Below are positions 1 to 6,641 of a DNA stretch of 64,000 nucleotides, one piece after another; position 1 is the first letter of the stretch, and every line of letters begins with the position of its first letter. The notes under the pieces were generated by a model. It ran no database searches. It had not been told where the DNA came from and saw only the letters and a list, made by a program, of their open reading frames with translations. The stretch covers positions 1 through 64,000 of the forward strand of contig NZ_PRLD01000010.1 of NCBI RefSeq assembly GCF_003287405.1, in the 5' to 3' direction. The stretch is from Faecalibacterium prausnitzii. GTDB lineage: Bacteria; Bacillota; Clostridia; Oscillospirales; Ruminococcaceae. Position numbers and translations under genes: made by a program.

Positions 1-14
1 GTATTATCTCGCAT
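1..14 (-). CDS. 5' end of a leftward gene, truncated by the window edge
   Basis: Only the first codons (Met-Arg-Asp-Asn) are inside the window. The start is convincing: on the minus strand AAGGAGG precedes ATG by six bases, and a perfect dyad lies just upstream. The product cannot be identified. A self-regulated gene, such as one for a TetR-type repressor or an efflux system, would fit the operator but is a guess. Confidence 0.5.
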
Positions 15-27
15 GGTTTGACCTCCT

Positions 28-67
28 TATTACGGTTACTGTAATAAATATATCACTAACCGTAATA
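28..67. promoter_or_regulatory. 11-bp inverted repeat operator upstream of the edge gene
   Basis: TATTACGGTTA at 28-38 is matched by its exact complement TAACCGTAATA at 57-67. A second, overlapping dyad TATTAC-N7-GTAATA spans 28-46. Both sit immediately upstream of the ribosome binding site of the leftward gene, where a dimeric repressor would block transcription. The cognate regulator is unknown. Confidence 0.6.
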
Positions 68-121
68 TTCGTCAAGCAGATTCAGAAAAAATATTTGAGG
101 GATGTGTAAAAGAAGAACGGT

Positions 122-202
122 CTACTCTATTCTTGTTTTGTTGTTCGGCGTGTCGTGGTGCTGGGAATTGCTAGGAATCGGTTGAACATTCGTTTTGGTC
201 AT
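122..202 (-). CDS. 26-residue peptide, possible truncated TnpW-like transposon protein
   Basis: The leftward ATG has a strong ribosome binding site, ACAGGAGGTACA directly before it, and the frame runs 26 codons to TAG (begins MTKTNVQPIPSNSQHHDTP). The start resembles, from memory, the N-terminus of small TnpW-type proteins found on conjugative elements of Clostridia. The conserved remainder of that family is missing, so this may be a broken copy. It lies between the arms of a 12-bp inverted repeat (146-157 and 248-259). Family assignment is weak. Confidence 0.35.
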   Translation of the reverse strand: MTKTNVQPIPSNSQHHDTPNNKTRIE

Positions 203-778
203 TGTACCTCCTGTCTGTTCGATAACTCCTCGGTGAAGTTATGTAAGCACGACACGCCGTTTGTTCGCGCCATCAGGCGCGAACTATGAGCAGGGTTTGG
301 GGCAGGCACGCCCCAACAAGATCACATCGGAAATGCAGACGCATTGAAGAAGTGAAGTCCCGGTGGAGCACAACATTTTCAAGAATTGAAAATTTGTGGC
401 CACGGGACGGTTCTTGCTCTCCACCGCTGCGCTCAAAACGCATTTCCGAAAGTTGTTTCCGAATTGTTAAGACGCAAAAATAAGTAGAGAGTTCCGCTGC
501 TCGTGTATGTTGATCGCCGTTTGCTCCGAACGAAGTTCCTGCCCCTGTTTTGCAGCGGCGTTGGCCGAAAAGCCGGTATCACGCTCGGACGGCTCATGAA
601 ATTCTCAAGGTACGGCTTCCCCAAAAAGAAAATACCGCCCACGCAGTACAGGCGAAGGATTTTGTCGGGTGAAACAGACGGCAAAATGATCGGGTGTGTT
701 GCGGGGCGGTAAATCTTCGCAGGAAATAAAACCGCACAGAATCGTTTCTTTACAGAAATCGCTGTGGATTTGTTGGGA
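203..778 (-). other. non-coding or decayed mobile-element leader region
   Basis: No open frame here looks like a real gene. The region is downstream of a good leftward promoter and contains a strong hairpin (GTTCGCGCC at 263-271 with GGCGCGAAC at 276-284) and one arm of the CGGCGTGTCGTG inverted repeat. It probably represents the transcribed leader or decayed genes of a mobile element feeding the small peptide at 122-202. Confidence 0.4.
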
Positions 779-807
779 ATGATAACATAAGTATTGATGT
801 GTGTCAA
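779..807 (-). promoter_or_regulatory. leftward sigma-A type promoter
   Basis: Read on the minus strand, TTGACA (802-807) is separated by 17 bases from TATCAT (779-784). It would drive transcription into 1-778. It is oriented away from the kinase gene, whose stop lies 82 bases upstream of it. Confidence 0.55.
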
Positions 808-888
808 CACTTCAGGATAATGAATACATCAGATGAATGAAACACACAAAGTACAAGCAAAAGCAAAGCAATGTTTTAGGAGAATGTT

Positions 889-2157
889 TTAATTTTCGCA
901 GTTCAGGCGGACTTGGACGGTAAACACACCGTCTTTCTTTTTCGTATAGAAGTCACCATGGTTCTCCTGAACGATACGATTTATATTTTTTAGTCCGTAA
1001 CCGTGATACTCTCCGATGCGGATTCCGCGAGAAGTATCACTGTATGGGTTTTCCAGCCGATAGAAGAGGCTTCGATACTGCTTGCGCAGCTGTAGATGAA
1101 TGATTCTCTGTTCCGCTGGCAGGTCGCAACAGGCTTCGATGGCATTGTCAAATGTGTTTCCGATAATGATGCTCAAAGACAACGATGAGATCGTCAGGAC
1201 TTCAGGAATCGTCACATCCAGTTTGACGTTGATGTTATTCCTTTCCGCAATTCGTAAGTAATAATTCAAAAGAGCATCAACAACAGGATTTCCGACCGCA
1301 GAAATATTTGTGGAACGCTCGAAAACATCCGTGGCAGCCTGCGCAATCTTGTGAAGTTCTTCGGTATCACCGTGTTCTGCAACTGCCTGCATCGCCAGGA
1401 TGTATTTCTTCACATCATGCCGCAGAGAACGGACTTCTTCCTGGCGTTCTTTGAGCTGCTGGTAGTATTCCATTTGAAGATTGTACTGCTGTTCGTTGAA
1501 CTTAACTTTGAATTTTTCCAGTTCATTTTCCCGGAGAGCTTCCACATAGAACACGATCAGGATGTTTATAAGGAGAAGCACCGCCATAAGACCGACCATA
1601 TAATCCGGGAAATACTCATCCGCAGCATGATACTGTGCCACATAACAGACAGCAATACTTGCGATTTGAATCGCAATGATCGGCAGCAGCCATAGGATAC
1701 GCAGAGCATTTCCTTTTCGGCTGAAAAAATGTGAGATCAGGACTACGAGTGGAATTTGAATCAGGTTTGAAAAAACAACATAGACCAACCGTGCTGCCCC
1801 AGCCTGCATTAGAATGTCGGTATCCGGGATACGCAGCCCAATCAGAAGCATTGCAAGCACTTCCACCAAAGCAATCAGTGTGAAGAAAGCTCCGCTTGCA
1901 AAAACCGCCTGCCACGGTCGAACCTCATAGAACAGCAATGCAAGGAAAAATCCGCCAACTAAAAGATAGATCGTGCGCTGCGTCACCCAATCCGGGAATA
2001 AACTCAAAGCACACTGCCCAGCAATCAAGAGTGCAACATAGGCATAGAACCACCTTGAGACGGGCTCCTTTTTGGGAAACAGCCGACCGATAAAAAGCAG
2101 CAACAGGGCAATGTTGGCAAAGCTCCCTGCAAACTCAACGAAATAATAAAGCATCAT
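889..2157 (-). CDS. agrC: AgrC-like membrane sensor histidine kinase
   Basis: The 422-residue product has about six hydrophobic segments in its first 200 residues, a coiled linker, then a GHKL-type kinase core. The phospho-accepting His is in SLRHDVKKY, and the ATP-binding N box is GNTFDNAIEAC. This is the AgrC/BlpH/VirS pattern: the membrane part senses an extracellular cyclic peptide and signals to the adjacent LytTR regulator. The start overlaps the regulator stop codon (ATGATG/TGA), so the two are translationally coupled. An alternative ATG lies one codon later. The ligand is presumably the AgrD product at 4618, which is inferred from position. Confidence 0.85.
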   Translation of the reverse strand: MMLYYFVEFAGSFANIALLLLFIGRLFPKKEPVSRWFYAYVALLIAGQCALSLFPDWVTQRTIYLLVGGFFLALLFYEVRPWQAVFASGAFFTLIALVEVLAMLLIGLRIPDTDILMQAGAARLVYVVFSNLIQIPLVVLISHFFSRKGNALRILWLLPIIAIQIASIAVCYVAQYHAADEYFPDYMVGLMAVLLLINILIVFYVEALRENELEKFKVKFNEQQYNLQMEYYQQLKERQEEVRSLRHDVKKYILAMQAVAEHGDTEELHKIAQAATDVFERSTNISAVGNPVVDALLNYYLRIAERNNINVKLDVTIPEVLTISSLSLSIIIGNTFDNAIEACCDLPAEQRIIHLQLRKQYRSLFYRLENPYSDTSRGIRIGEYHGYGLKNINRIVQENHGDFYTKKKDGVFTVQVRLNCEN

Positions 2158-2852
2158 CTTCCCAAATAAGCGTTGAAGATCTGATTGAACTCCTGACGCT
2201 TCCTCCTGCTGATCGGCAGCTGATGTCCGCTGGAAAGAAAAACAGCGGTTCCCGTAGCGTAAACAATGTGTTCCATGTTGACGAGATAACTTTTGTGTGG
2301 TGACACAAAGCACCGTTTGGGAAGCTGCTCCAAGGCTTCAGGAATGCTCATTCGCAATGTAAGGTCTTGCTCCTTGCAGTGAATCAGAACTTTATGTCCG
2401 TGGCTTTCCAGAAAGTAAATGTCCGATGTTTCCAAGGACATGGTAACACCATCGTATTCGATCGTGAAATGTTTGGAGTTCAGTTCCTGAAGGACGGCAT
2501 CCATTGCCGCAGCGAACAGCGTCTGATCCAAAGGTTTGACAAGGTAGCGGAATGCAATGCCATATCCCTGCACAGCGTACTCATGCCGCTTCGTGACAAA
2601 TACCACCAAAGGATGCTTCTCCATCTGAATCAAAGACTGCGCCAGCTGAAAACCGTTGGATGGCATCTCGATATCGAGAAGAAGCAGATCAAAGGATTTC
2701 TTCTGCATTTGCAATTCGCTCAGAAGTTCGTTTCCATCCATGTAAGTTTCAATGTCAAAGCAGCCTTGCACATCGTACTGCTGGACGCTTTGAACAATGC
2801 CATCAAGGTCTGATTTCTCATCATCGCAGACTGCAACGTGGTACTTCAGCAT
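2154..2852 (-). CDS. agrA: LytTR-family response regulator (AgrA-like)
   Basis: This 232-residue protein has an N-terminal receiver domain with acidic residues in VAVCDDEKSD and phospho-acceptor Asp60 in LLLLDIEMP, followed by a C-terminal LytTR DNA-binding domain (about 135-232; SPHKSYLVNM is typical). The chosen ATG follows GGAGG by eight bases; an upstream in-frame start would lie on the ribosome binding site itself. LytTR regulators bind 9-bp direct repeats spaced by two helical turns, and such a repeat lies at 2928-2960. It is cotranscribed with the kinase. Confidence 0.88.
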   Translation of the reverse strand: MLKYHVAVCDDEKSDLDGIVQSVQQYDVQGCFDIETYMDGNELLSELQMQKKSFDLLLLDIEMPSNGFQLAQSLIQMEKHPLVVFVTKRHEYAVQGYGIAFRYLVKPLDQTLFAAAMDAVLQELNSKHFTIEYDGVTMSLETSDIYFLESHGHKVLIHCKEQDLTLRMSIPEALEQLPKRCFVSPHKSYLVNMEHIVYATGTAVFLSSGHQLPISRRKRQEFNQIFNAYLGR

Positions 2853-2886
2853 TTCGACAACCTCCACAAAATAATGTCCTGCTACT

Positions 2887-2915
2887 ATTATAGACTGTGC
2901 AAAGGCTCCTTACAA
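2887..2915 (-). promoter_or_regulatory. leftward promoter for agrA-agrC
   Basis: On the minus strand TTGTAA (2910-2915), a 17-base spacer and a consensus TATAAT (2887-2892) precede the regulator gene. It is nearer consensus than the divergent agrB promoter, consistent with basal expression of the two-component system. Confidence 0.55.
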
Positions 2916-2927
2916 GTAGCCTGACCT

Positions 2928-2960
2928 ACCACTTTTGTCACCAGAACGACCAGTTTTGCC
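2928..2960 (+). promoter_or_regulatory. LytTR direct-repeat operator and agrB promoter
   Basis: ACCACTTTTGTC (2928-2939) and ACCAGTTTTGCC (2949-2960) form a direct repeat with a period of exactly 21 bp, the geometry known for AgrA and other LytTR regulators. The agrB -10 box TATGAT is at 2985-2990. The matching -35 position just after the repeat (2962-2967) is far from consensus, as expected for an activator-dependent promoter. Binding by the neighbouring regulator is inference. Confidence 0.6.
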
Positions 2961-3031
2961 AAACCTCTTGATTTTGCTGAAATTTATGATACAGTGAAGC
3001 AAAAATCAGAAGATAAGGTGGCGCAACTGCA

Positions 3032-3619
3032 ATGTGGGAACGCACGCTGTCTCAAAAATCAGTCCGTCTTTTCTGCGAGCAAAAAGTGATAGATGAAGCA
3101 AAGGCGGATGCGTATGTCTATGGGTACGAGTTGCTCATATCATCTGTTGTGAGCGTTCTGCTTGTTGTTTTAATCGCTGTTGTGTGTGGTGATGTGCGGT
3201 ACGCACTTTCATTTTTGATTGGGTTTATCCCACAGCGAATCTACATTGGCGGATACCATGCAACATCGCACACCAGATGCTATTTGGCATTCTCCGGACT
3301 GGCACTTATCTGCATTTTGCTAAGTAAGGCAATCGCAGCAAATCACCTTTTCCGTATCCTGACAACAGTAGCTCTTTTGGGCATCTCTATCTTTCTCTCA
3401 CCTATCGAAGCAAAGAATAAGCCTTTAAGTGAAAAGAAGCGGTCAAGTTACAAGATGGTCGCATCTGTTCTTTCGTCAATAGATTTCCTGCTTGCCATTT
3501 TTAATGTGCTTCCGTATACACGTCATGTAGTTTGCTACTATCTCTCCAAATGGGTATTGATTGTATTCTCAACAATTCCTTTGGTTCAACAAAAATTTAA
3601 TGCCAACTTTTGTAGATAG
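3032..3619 (+). CDS. agrB: AgrB-like peptide processing protease/transporter
   Basis: This 195-residue integral membrane protein has several hydrophobic segments and the AgrB active-site pair in GGYHATSHTRCY: His76 and Cys83, the same seven-residue spacing as the catalytic His and Cys of staphylococcal AgrB. It should cleave the AgrD precursor and form the thiolactone. The gene is divergent from the kinase/regulator pair. Its usual partner agrD is not adjacent but lies at 4618, beyond an inserted element. Confidence 0.88.
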   Translation: MWERTLSQKSVRLFCEQKVIDEAKADAYVYGYELLISSVVSVLLVVLIAVVCGDVRYALSFLIGFIPQRIYIGGYHATSHTRCYLAFSGLALICILLSKAIAANHLFRILTTVALLGISIFLSPIEAKNKPLSEKKRSSYKMVASVLSSIDFLLAIFNVLPYTRHVVCYYLSKWVLIVFSTIPLVQQKFNANFCR

Positions 3620-3631
3620 GGAGGTGATAAC

Positions 3632-3802
3632 ATGAAAAAAAACAAATGGGTGCTGCTTCTTATCGCTTTTGTTGCATTTTTGGTATTGGTTTATTTTATT
3701 GGTGCTTGCCTTAATGCAACGGCAGAGGCATTGACAATTATTTCGCTCTGCATCGGCATACTGGTCATTTATTTAGTCGTAAAAGCAATCAAATCAAAAT
3801 AA
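3632..3802 (+). CDS. 56-residue two-helix membrane protein
   Basis: The ATG is preceded by a strong AGGGAGGTGATAAC ribosome binding site, 12 bases after the agrB stop. The product has two hydrophobic helices flanked by lysines (starts MKKNKWVLLL, ends VVKAIKSK). It occupies the place where agrD often lies but lacks the AgrD charged tail and YQPxxPE motif, so it is not the pheromone precursor. The function is unknown; an accessory or immunity role is speculative. Confidence 0.6.
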   Translation: MKKNKWVLLLIAFVAFLVLVYFIGACLNATAEALTIISLCIGILVIYLVVKAIKSK

Positions 3803-3820
3803 GGAAAGGAAAATGTGATC

Positions 3821-4604
3821 ATGAGTACAAGAAAATTCATCAAAAAACTTACGGCGAGTCTGCTTTGAGTAGCTTAAGCGAGCGACAACCACCAGCTCCG
3901 CTGGTGGAGTAGAAAATGCTTTAGCTATAAGATTCGAGCAAAGCGAGATGACAAAGAAATTGTTATCTTAGAAGATGCACTTTGCAACATAGCTCGTTAG
4001 AGCGGTAGGGCAGGTAATGCAGATGAAAGACGCTTGCTCGAGGCCCCTTGAGGGGCTTTGCCAGTAGGATGCCCTTCTAGGGCTTACTCAAGCCACCGGC
4101 TTAGCCGGTGGTTTTGACTTTATTGCGGTTGTAATGTCGTTTGGCGTTCAGTCTGCCTTCGCTGAATCGAATTCACCGAAAGCTACCGTTAAGAACAATG
4201 TTGTTACTTTTAGCAATCTCGATCAACTGAAGGCAAACGAGAAGCTCGCAATTGCGGTAGTTGACAGTAATGGTGATCCAGCAACTATTACTATCGAGTC
4301 AGTGGACAATTCAATTTCTCGTGTAGCGAAATCGTCGAATTCTTGGAAGGTTTCGTATAAGGGAGTGGTGATTCATGCATATTTTTATATGACAGTGACG
4401 AATAACAAAGTCACAAATGCATGGGACTATTCGATTACAACTTTGGGTTCCACATATAGTGATGCAAGTTTGACGTATAACTCCAGTTCGGCAAAACTCA
4501 CCTTTACCAGTAACGCTTATAATGGTATTGCTTCTCATACTTGCTGGCTGAAGGGAACTCCTCGCGGAACAAACAATGAAGTCGATGTAACGTATTCTAT
4601 GTAA
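3821..4604 (+). pseudogene. secreted DUF5626-like protein gene split by an inserted element
   Basis: The frame opens MSTRKFIKKLTASLL, hits a stop at the insertion, and resumes after it as FIAVVMSFGVQSAFAES, together an excellent Sec signal peptide. Removing 253 bases restores one uninterrupted frame of about 176 residues. The mature part (SNSWKVSY... TLGSTYSDASLTYNSS) resembles the small secreted DUF5626 family, from memory. The ribosome binding site AAGGAAAGGA precedes ATG 3821. A short product from the internal ATG at 4134 would keep only part of the signal. As it stands the gene is probably inactive unless the element is removed. Confidence 0.7.
3867..4119 (+). mobile_element. transposase-less IS200/IS605-type element with omega-RNA-like right end
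   Basis: This 253-bp insert has subterminal hairpins at both ends, CCACCAGC-TCC-GCTGGTGG (3889-3907) and CCACCGGC-TTA-GCCGGTGG (4093-4111). It lacks inverted terminal repeats, shows no evident target duplication and has no coding capacity. The right part carries two more stem-loops (4043-4056 and 4071-4083) before the terminal hairpin, the layout of IS605-family right ends that yield TnpB guide (omega) RNAs. The border is ambiguous by one base (3866-4118 or 3867-4119). It needs transposase in trans. Confidence 0.7.
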
Positions 4605-4617
4605 TGTGGAGGACAAT

Positions 4618-4764
4618 ATGAAACAGAATTCACAAAAACTGATTTTTTTCCTGAGTAAAATTACATGTGCTTTTGCAATGGCGATTGCAGTCTTAAGTGT
4701 GAATAGCACCTGCTGCTTTACAGCGTATCAGCCGGATGTCCCTGAATCGCTTGATCGCAACTAA
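4618..4764 (+). CDS. agrD: AgrD-like cyclic autoinducer peptide precursor
   Basis: This 48-residue precursor has a GTGGAGG ribosome binding site. It has a lysine-containing amphipathic leader (1-29), a pheromone core around NSTCCFTA (29-36) and an acidic tail starting with YQPDVPESL (37-45), the conserved recognition tail of clostridial AgrD proteins. By analogy with Clostridium perfringens, where the ring-forming segment lies directly before HQPEEP, cleavage after Ala36 would give a five-residue thiolactone closed on Cys32 (C-C-F-T-A). The ring size and exact N-terminus are inference. A second Cys (33) inside the ring is unusual. Confidence 0.82.
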   Translation: MKQNSQKLIFFLSKITCAFAMAIAVLSVNSTCCFTAYQPDVPESLDRN

Positions 4765-4811
4765 ACTCATATGATAGACATTATATCAAAAACGATGTGA
4801 GGTGATAGAAT

Positions 4812-5576
4812 ATGAAAGATGTATCTCGAAGAGAATTCTTGAAAACTTTATGTTTAGGCATAACAGTAGCCGCTTTACAAAATTTGCCAATGACAACGGC
4901 TTTTGCAGACAGTGCAATCAGTAAAACAAAAATTATTTCTAAAAGCGACCGTGAAAATTTGGTGGCTACTGTTGCAAGAACTGTGCAAGTGTCCTACAAA
5001 ATAGATAAAAATACGATCATTGAAGTAACTCGCTTTACTGATATTGATGGACAAAATGTTACCTTGAACCGGAGCGTTAAAGAAGATGGTACAGGTGAAC
5101 TTGTCTATACGAAAGCCCAAAAAACGAAAAAAAGCAAATTGACCAATCAAAGCTATGATGTCTTTTTGAAATTAGCAACTTCAAAATCTATGCCTCAAAC
5201 AAGGGGAGCCACTGTTGGAAGTGATGTTACAGGATCACAGTATAAGCATATATTTGTATCAAATCTCAGCTATACAATTGACAATACGGCGATTGCGCAA
5301 ATTGAGATTGGTGGAGTTGAAACTGCAGCAAGCCTTTTAATTACTGGGTTGCACTTGCCGGGAAGCACTGCTGTTACGGTTGGATCCTTTTTGGTTAGTG
5401 TGGTTCTAGCTACTTCTCCATCGAAAGTTGTTATAAATCAATCGCTGTATGAAGTCCATTTCGCATATGATAATAGCTACTATACCCATTGCTATCATGA
5501 TATTTTGTATTCGTATGATTCCGGTGGACACCTTATGGATACTACAAAATCGTACCATCAAGCTGTGGGAGGCTAA
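4812..5576 (+). CDS. secreted protein with twin-arginine-like signal, unknown function
   Basis: The N-terminus has SRREFLKTL followed by a hydrophobic stretch and AFA-DS cleavage site, matching the Tat consensus S-R-R-x-F-L-K. The mature 220 residues contain a Gly/Ala-rich hydrophobic segment (about 165-205) and an aromatic, His/Tyr-rich C-terminus. No family is recognised. The gene follows agrD by 47 bases with a GTGAGGTGATAGA ribosome binding site and precedes a membrane protein by two bases, so it may be an agr-regulated export product with a cognate membrane partner. That is speculative. Confidence 0.7.
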   Translation: MKDVSRREFLKTLCLGITVAALQNLPMTTAFADSAISKTKIISKSDRENLVATVARTVQVSYKIDKNTIIEVTRFTDIDGQNVTLNRSVKEDGTGELVYTKAQKTKKSKLTNQSYDVFLKLATSKSMPQTRGATVGSDVTGSQYKHIFVSNLSYTIDNTAIAQIEIGGVETAASLLITGLHLPGSTAVTVGSFLVSVVLATSPSKVVINQSLYEVHFAYDNSYYTHCYHDILYSYDSGGHLMDTTKSYHQAVGG

Positions 5577-5578
5577 GA

Positions 5579-5860
5579 ATGAAAAAAGGCAAAAGCAACT
5601 TTTTTCTTATTGCTCCTTTTGCCCTTTGGGGCTGCATTTCAGTATGGACTAGTAATCTTGTCCGATTGACAGATAAAAGCGCAGTACCTTATGCTTGGGC
5701 TTCTTTGTTTTTCTCATATGGAATCGTAGCAGTGCATTATATCCAAGTGGCAGTATCCTCCAAAGGCTGTAACAATGCCGAAAACGAAAAAATTGCATGG
5801 GTTCAGCTTGGGCTTTCAACTTTGTTCTTGATAGTAGCTGTTGTTCTAGCTATTCAATGA
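5579..5860 (+). CDS. 93-residue three-helix membrane protein
   Basis: It starts two bases after the upstream stop, with the ribosome binding site (GTGGGAGGC) inside the previous gene, so the two are almost certainly coupled. Three hydrophobic segments are visible (about 8-24, 39-58 and 73-92). Small membrane proteins paired with secreted peptides or toxins often act in immunity or export, but nothing here proves that. The family is not recognised. Confidence 0.6.
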   Translation: MKKGKSNFFLIAPFALWGCISVWTSNLVRLTDKSAVPYAWASLFFSYGIVAVHYIQVAVSSKGCNNAENEKIAWVQLGLSTLFLIVAVVLAIQ

Positions 5861-6020
5861 AGGAAAGCAAAGTAATCACCCAAAGCAGTGTAAGGTCACA
5901 ATATTTTCTATTCCAGCAGTATTCTAGTAGTTTCAGCATTTGTATGGTTCACATTTATTTGCCGAGGAGTATACACCTGAAGGGGAAAATTTAATGAAGG
6001 TGATTCCAATGGAGCTTTAG
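5861..6020 (+). pseudogene. possible decayed membrane-protein remnant
   Basis: Short frames in different phases read as hydrophobic (VSAFVWFTFICRG) and then acidic (FAEEYTPEGENLMKVIPMEL, ending at a stop) sequence without a proper start. This looks like the frameshifted end of a small membrane protein gene. It could equally be chance reading of AT-rich spacer. Confidence 0.25.
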
Positions 6021-6062
6021 TGTATTGAGTGAAGAAAAAAATAAATTAGGAGGCAGTATACT

Positions 6063-6629
6063 ATGACTAACAAAATCAAACGGCTGATTTCCATTCTATT
6101 GGTCACGGTTTTATTTCTCCTGACCATTCAGCCAGCATTTGCAACTGGAAATAAGAGAAAGATCGATGATTATTCGATAGAAGAACTTCTCAATCTTTCT
6201 GTGCAAGAACAAGAGAATCTCGGATTTTATGTTTTGGCCGAGGTTCCAATGCGCATTCCTGTTTCTAATACAGACGGCTCAAGAGTTGTATCGTATATTG
6301 ATGGAACATGGAGAGTTCTTTATACAAAGGCCAATGGATTGGGCTTTTATATGAGTGGAACTACCGTCGGTATTGGCCCGGATTTAATAAAAAATGTTTC
6401 AGGAACGGATTACTACACGAGCTATTCCGATAACATCGAACGAAGCTGCCCATTTTCAACGACAGCACTAGTTCCAGAACAAAGTATATATAATACAACC
6501 TATACATATGACTTCTATGATGTTGGAACTTATCTTGATTGCAGCGTTGGGTGTTATTTTGGAGTGGTTGGCTCAAGCAAACCAATCTATTGGAGTGCAA
6601 CTACACAAGTTACCATCCCGAAATTATGA
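6063..6629 (+). CDS. secreted protein of unknown function
   Basis: This 188-residue product has a clear Sec signal peptide (KIKRLISILLVTVLFLL... PAFA-TG) and a mature domain rich in Tyr, Ser, Thr and Gly (GTWRVLYTKANGLGFYM), similar in composition to the interrupted secreted protein at 3821 and perhaps a distant relative of it. The ribosome binding site TTAGGAGG precedes the ATG by eight bases. The function is unknown. A role as an extracellular product of the agr circuit is suggested only by proximity. Confidence 0.65.
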   Translation: MTNKIKRLISILLVTVLFLLTIQPAFATGNKRKIDDYSIEELLNLSVQEQENLGFYVLAEVPMRIPVSNTDGSRVVSYIDGTWRVLYTKANGLGFYMSGTTVGIGPDLIKNVSGTDYYTSYSDNIERSCPFSTTALVPEQSIYNTTYTYDFYDVGTYLDCSVGCYFGVVGSSKPIYWSATTQVTIPKL

Positions 6630-6641
6630 TTTTGACCAGCT

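Noticed and set aside
433-810. minus frame of 125 codons in the left intergenic region
   Set aside because: It starts within the promoter at 779-807, has no ribosome binding site and no recognisable domain.
3632-3802. agrD candidate directly after agrB
   Set aside because: Two transmembrane helices and no acidic YQPxxPE tail; the real precursor pattern is at 4618.
3867-4119. possible self-splicing intron (IStron) in the secreted gene
   Set aside because: The insert is only 253 bases and the group I core pairings were not recognisable; the hairpin ends fit an IS200/IS605 derivative better. Not fully excluded.
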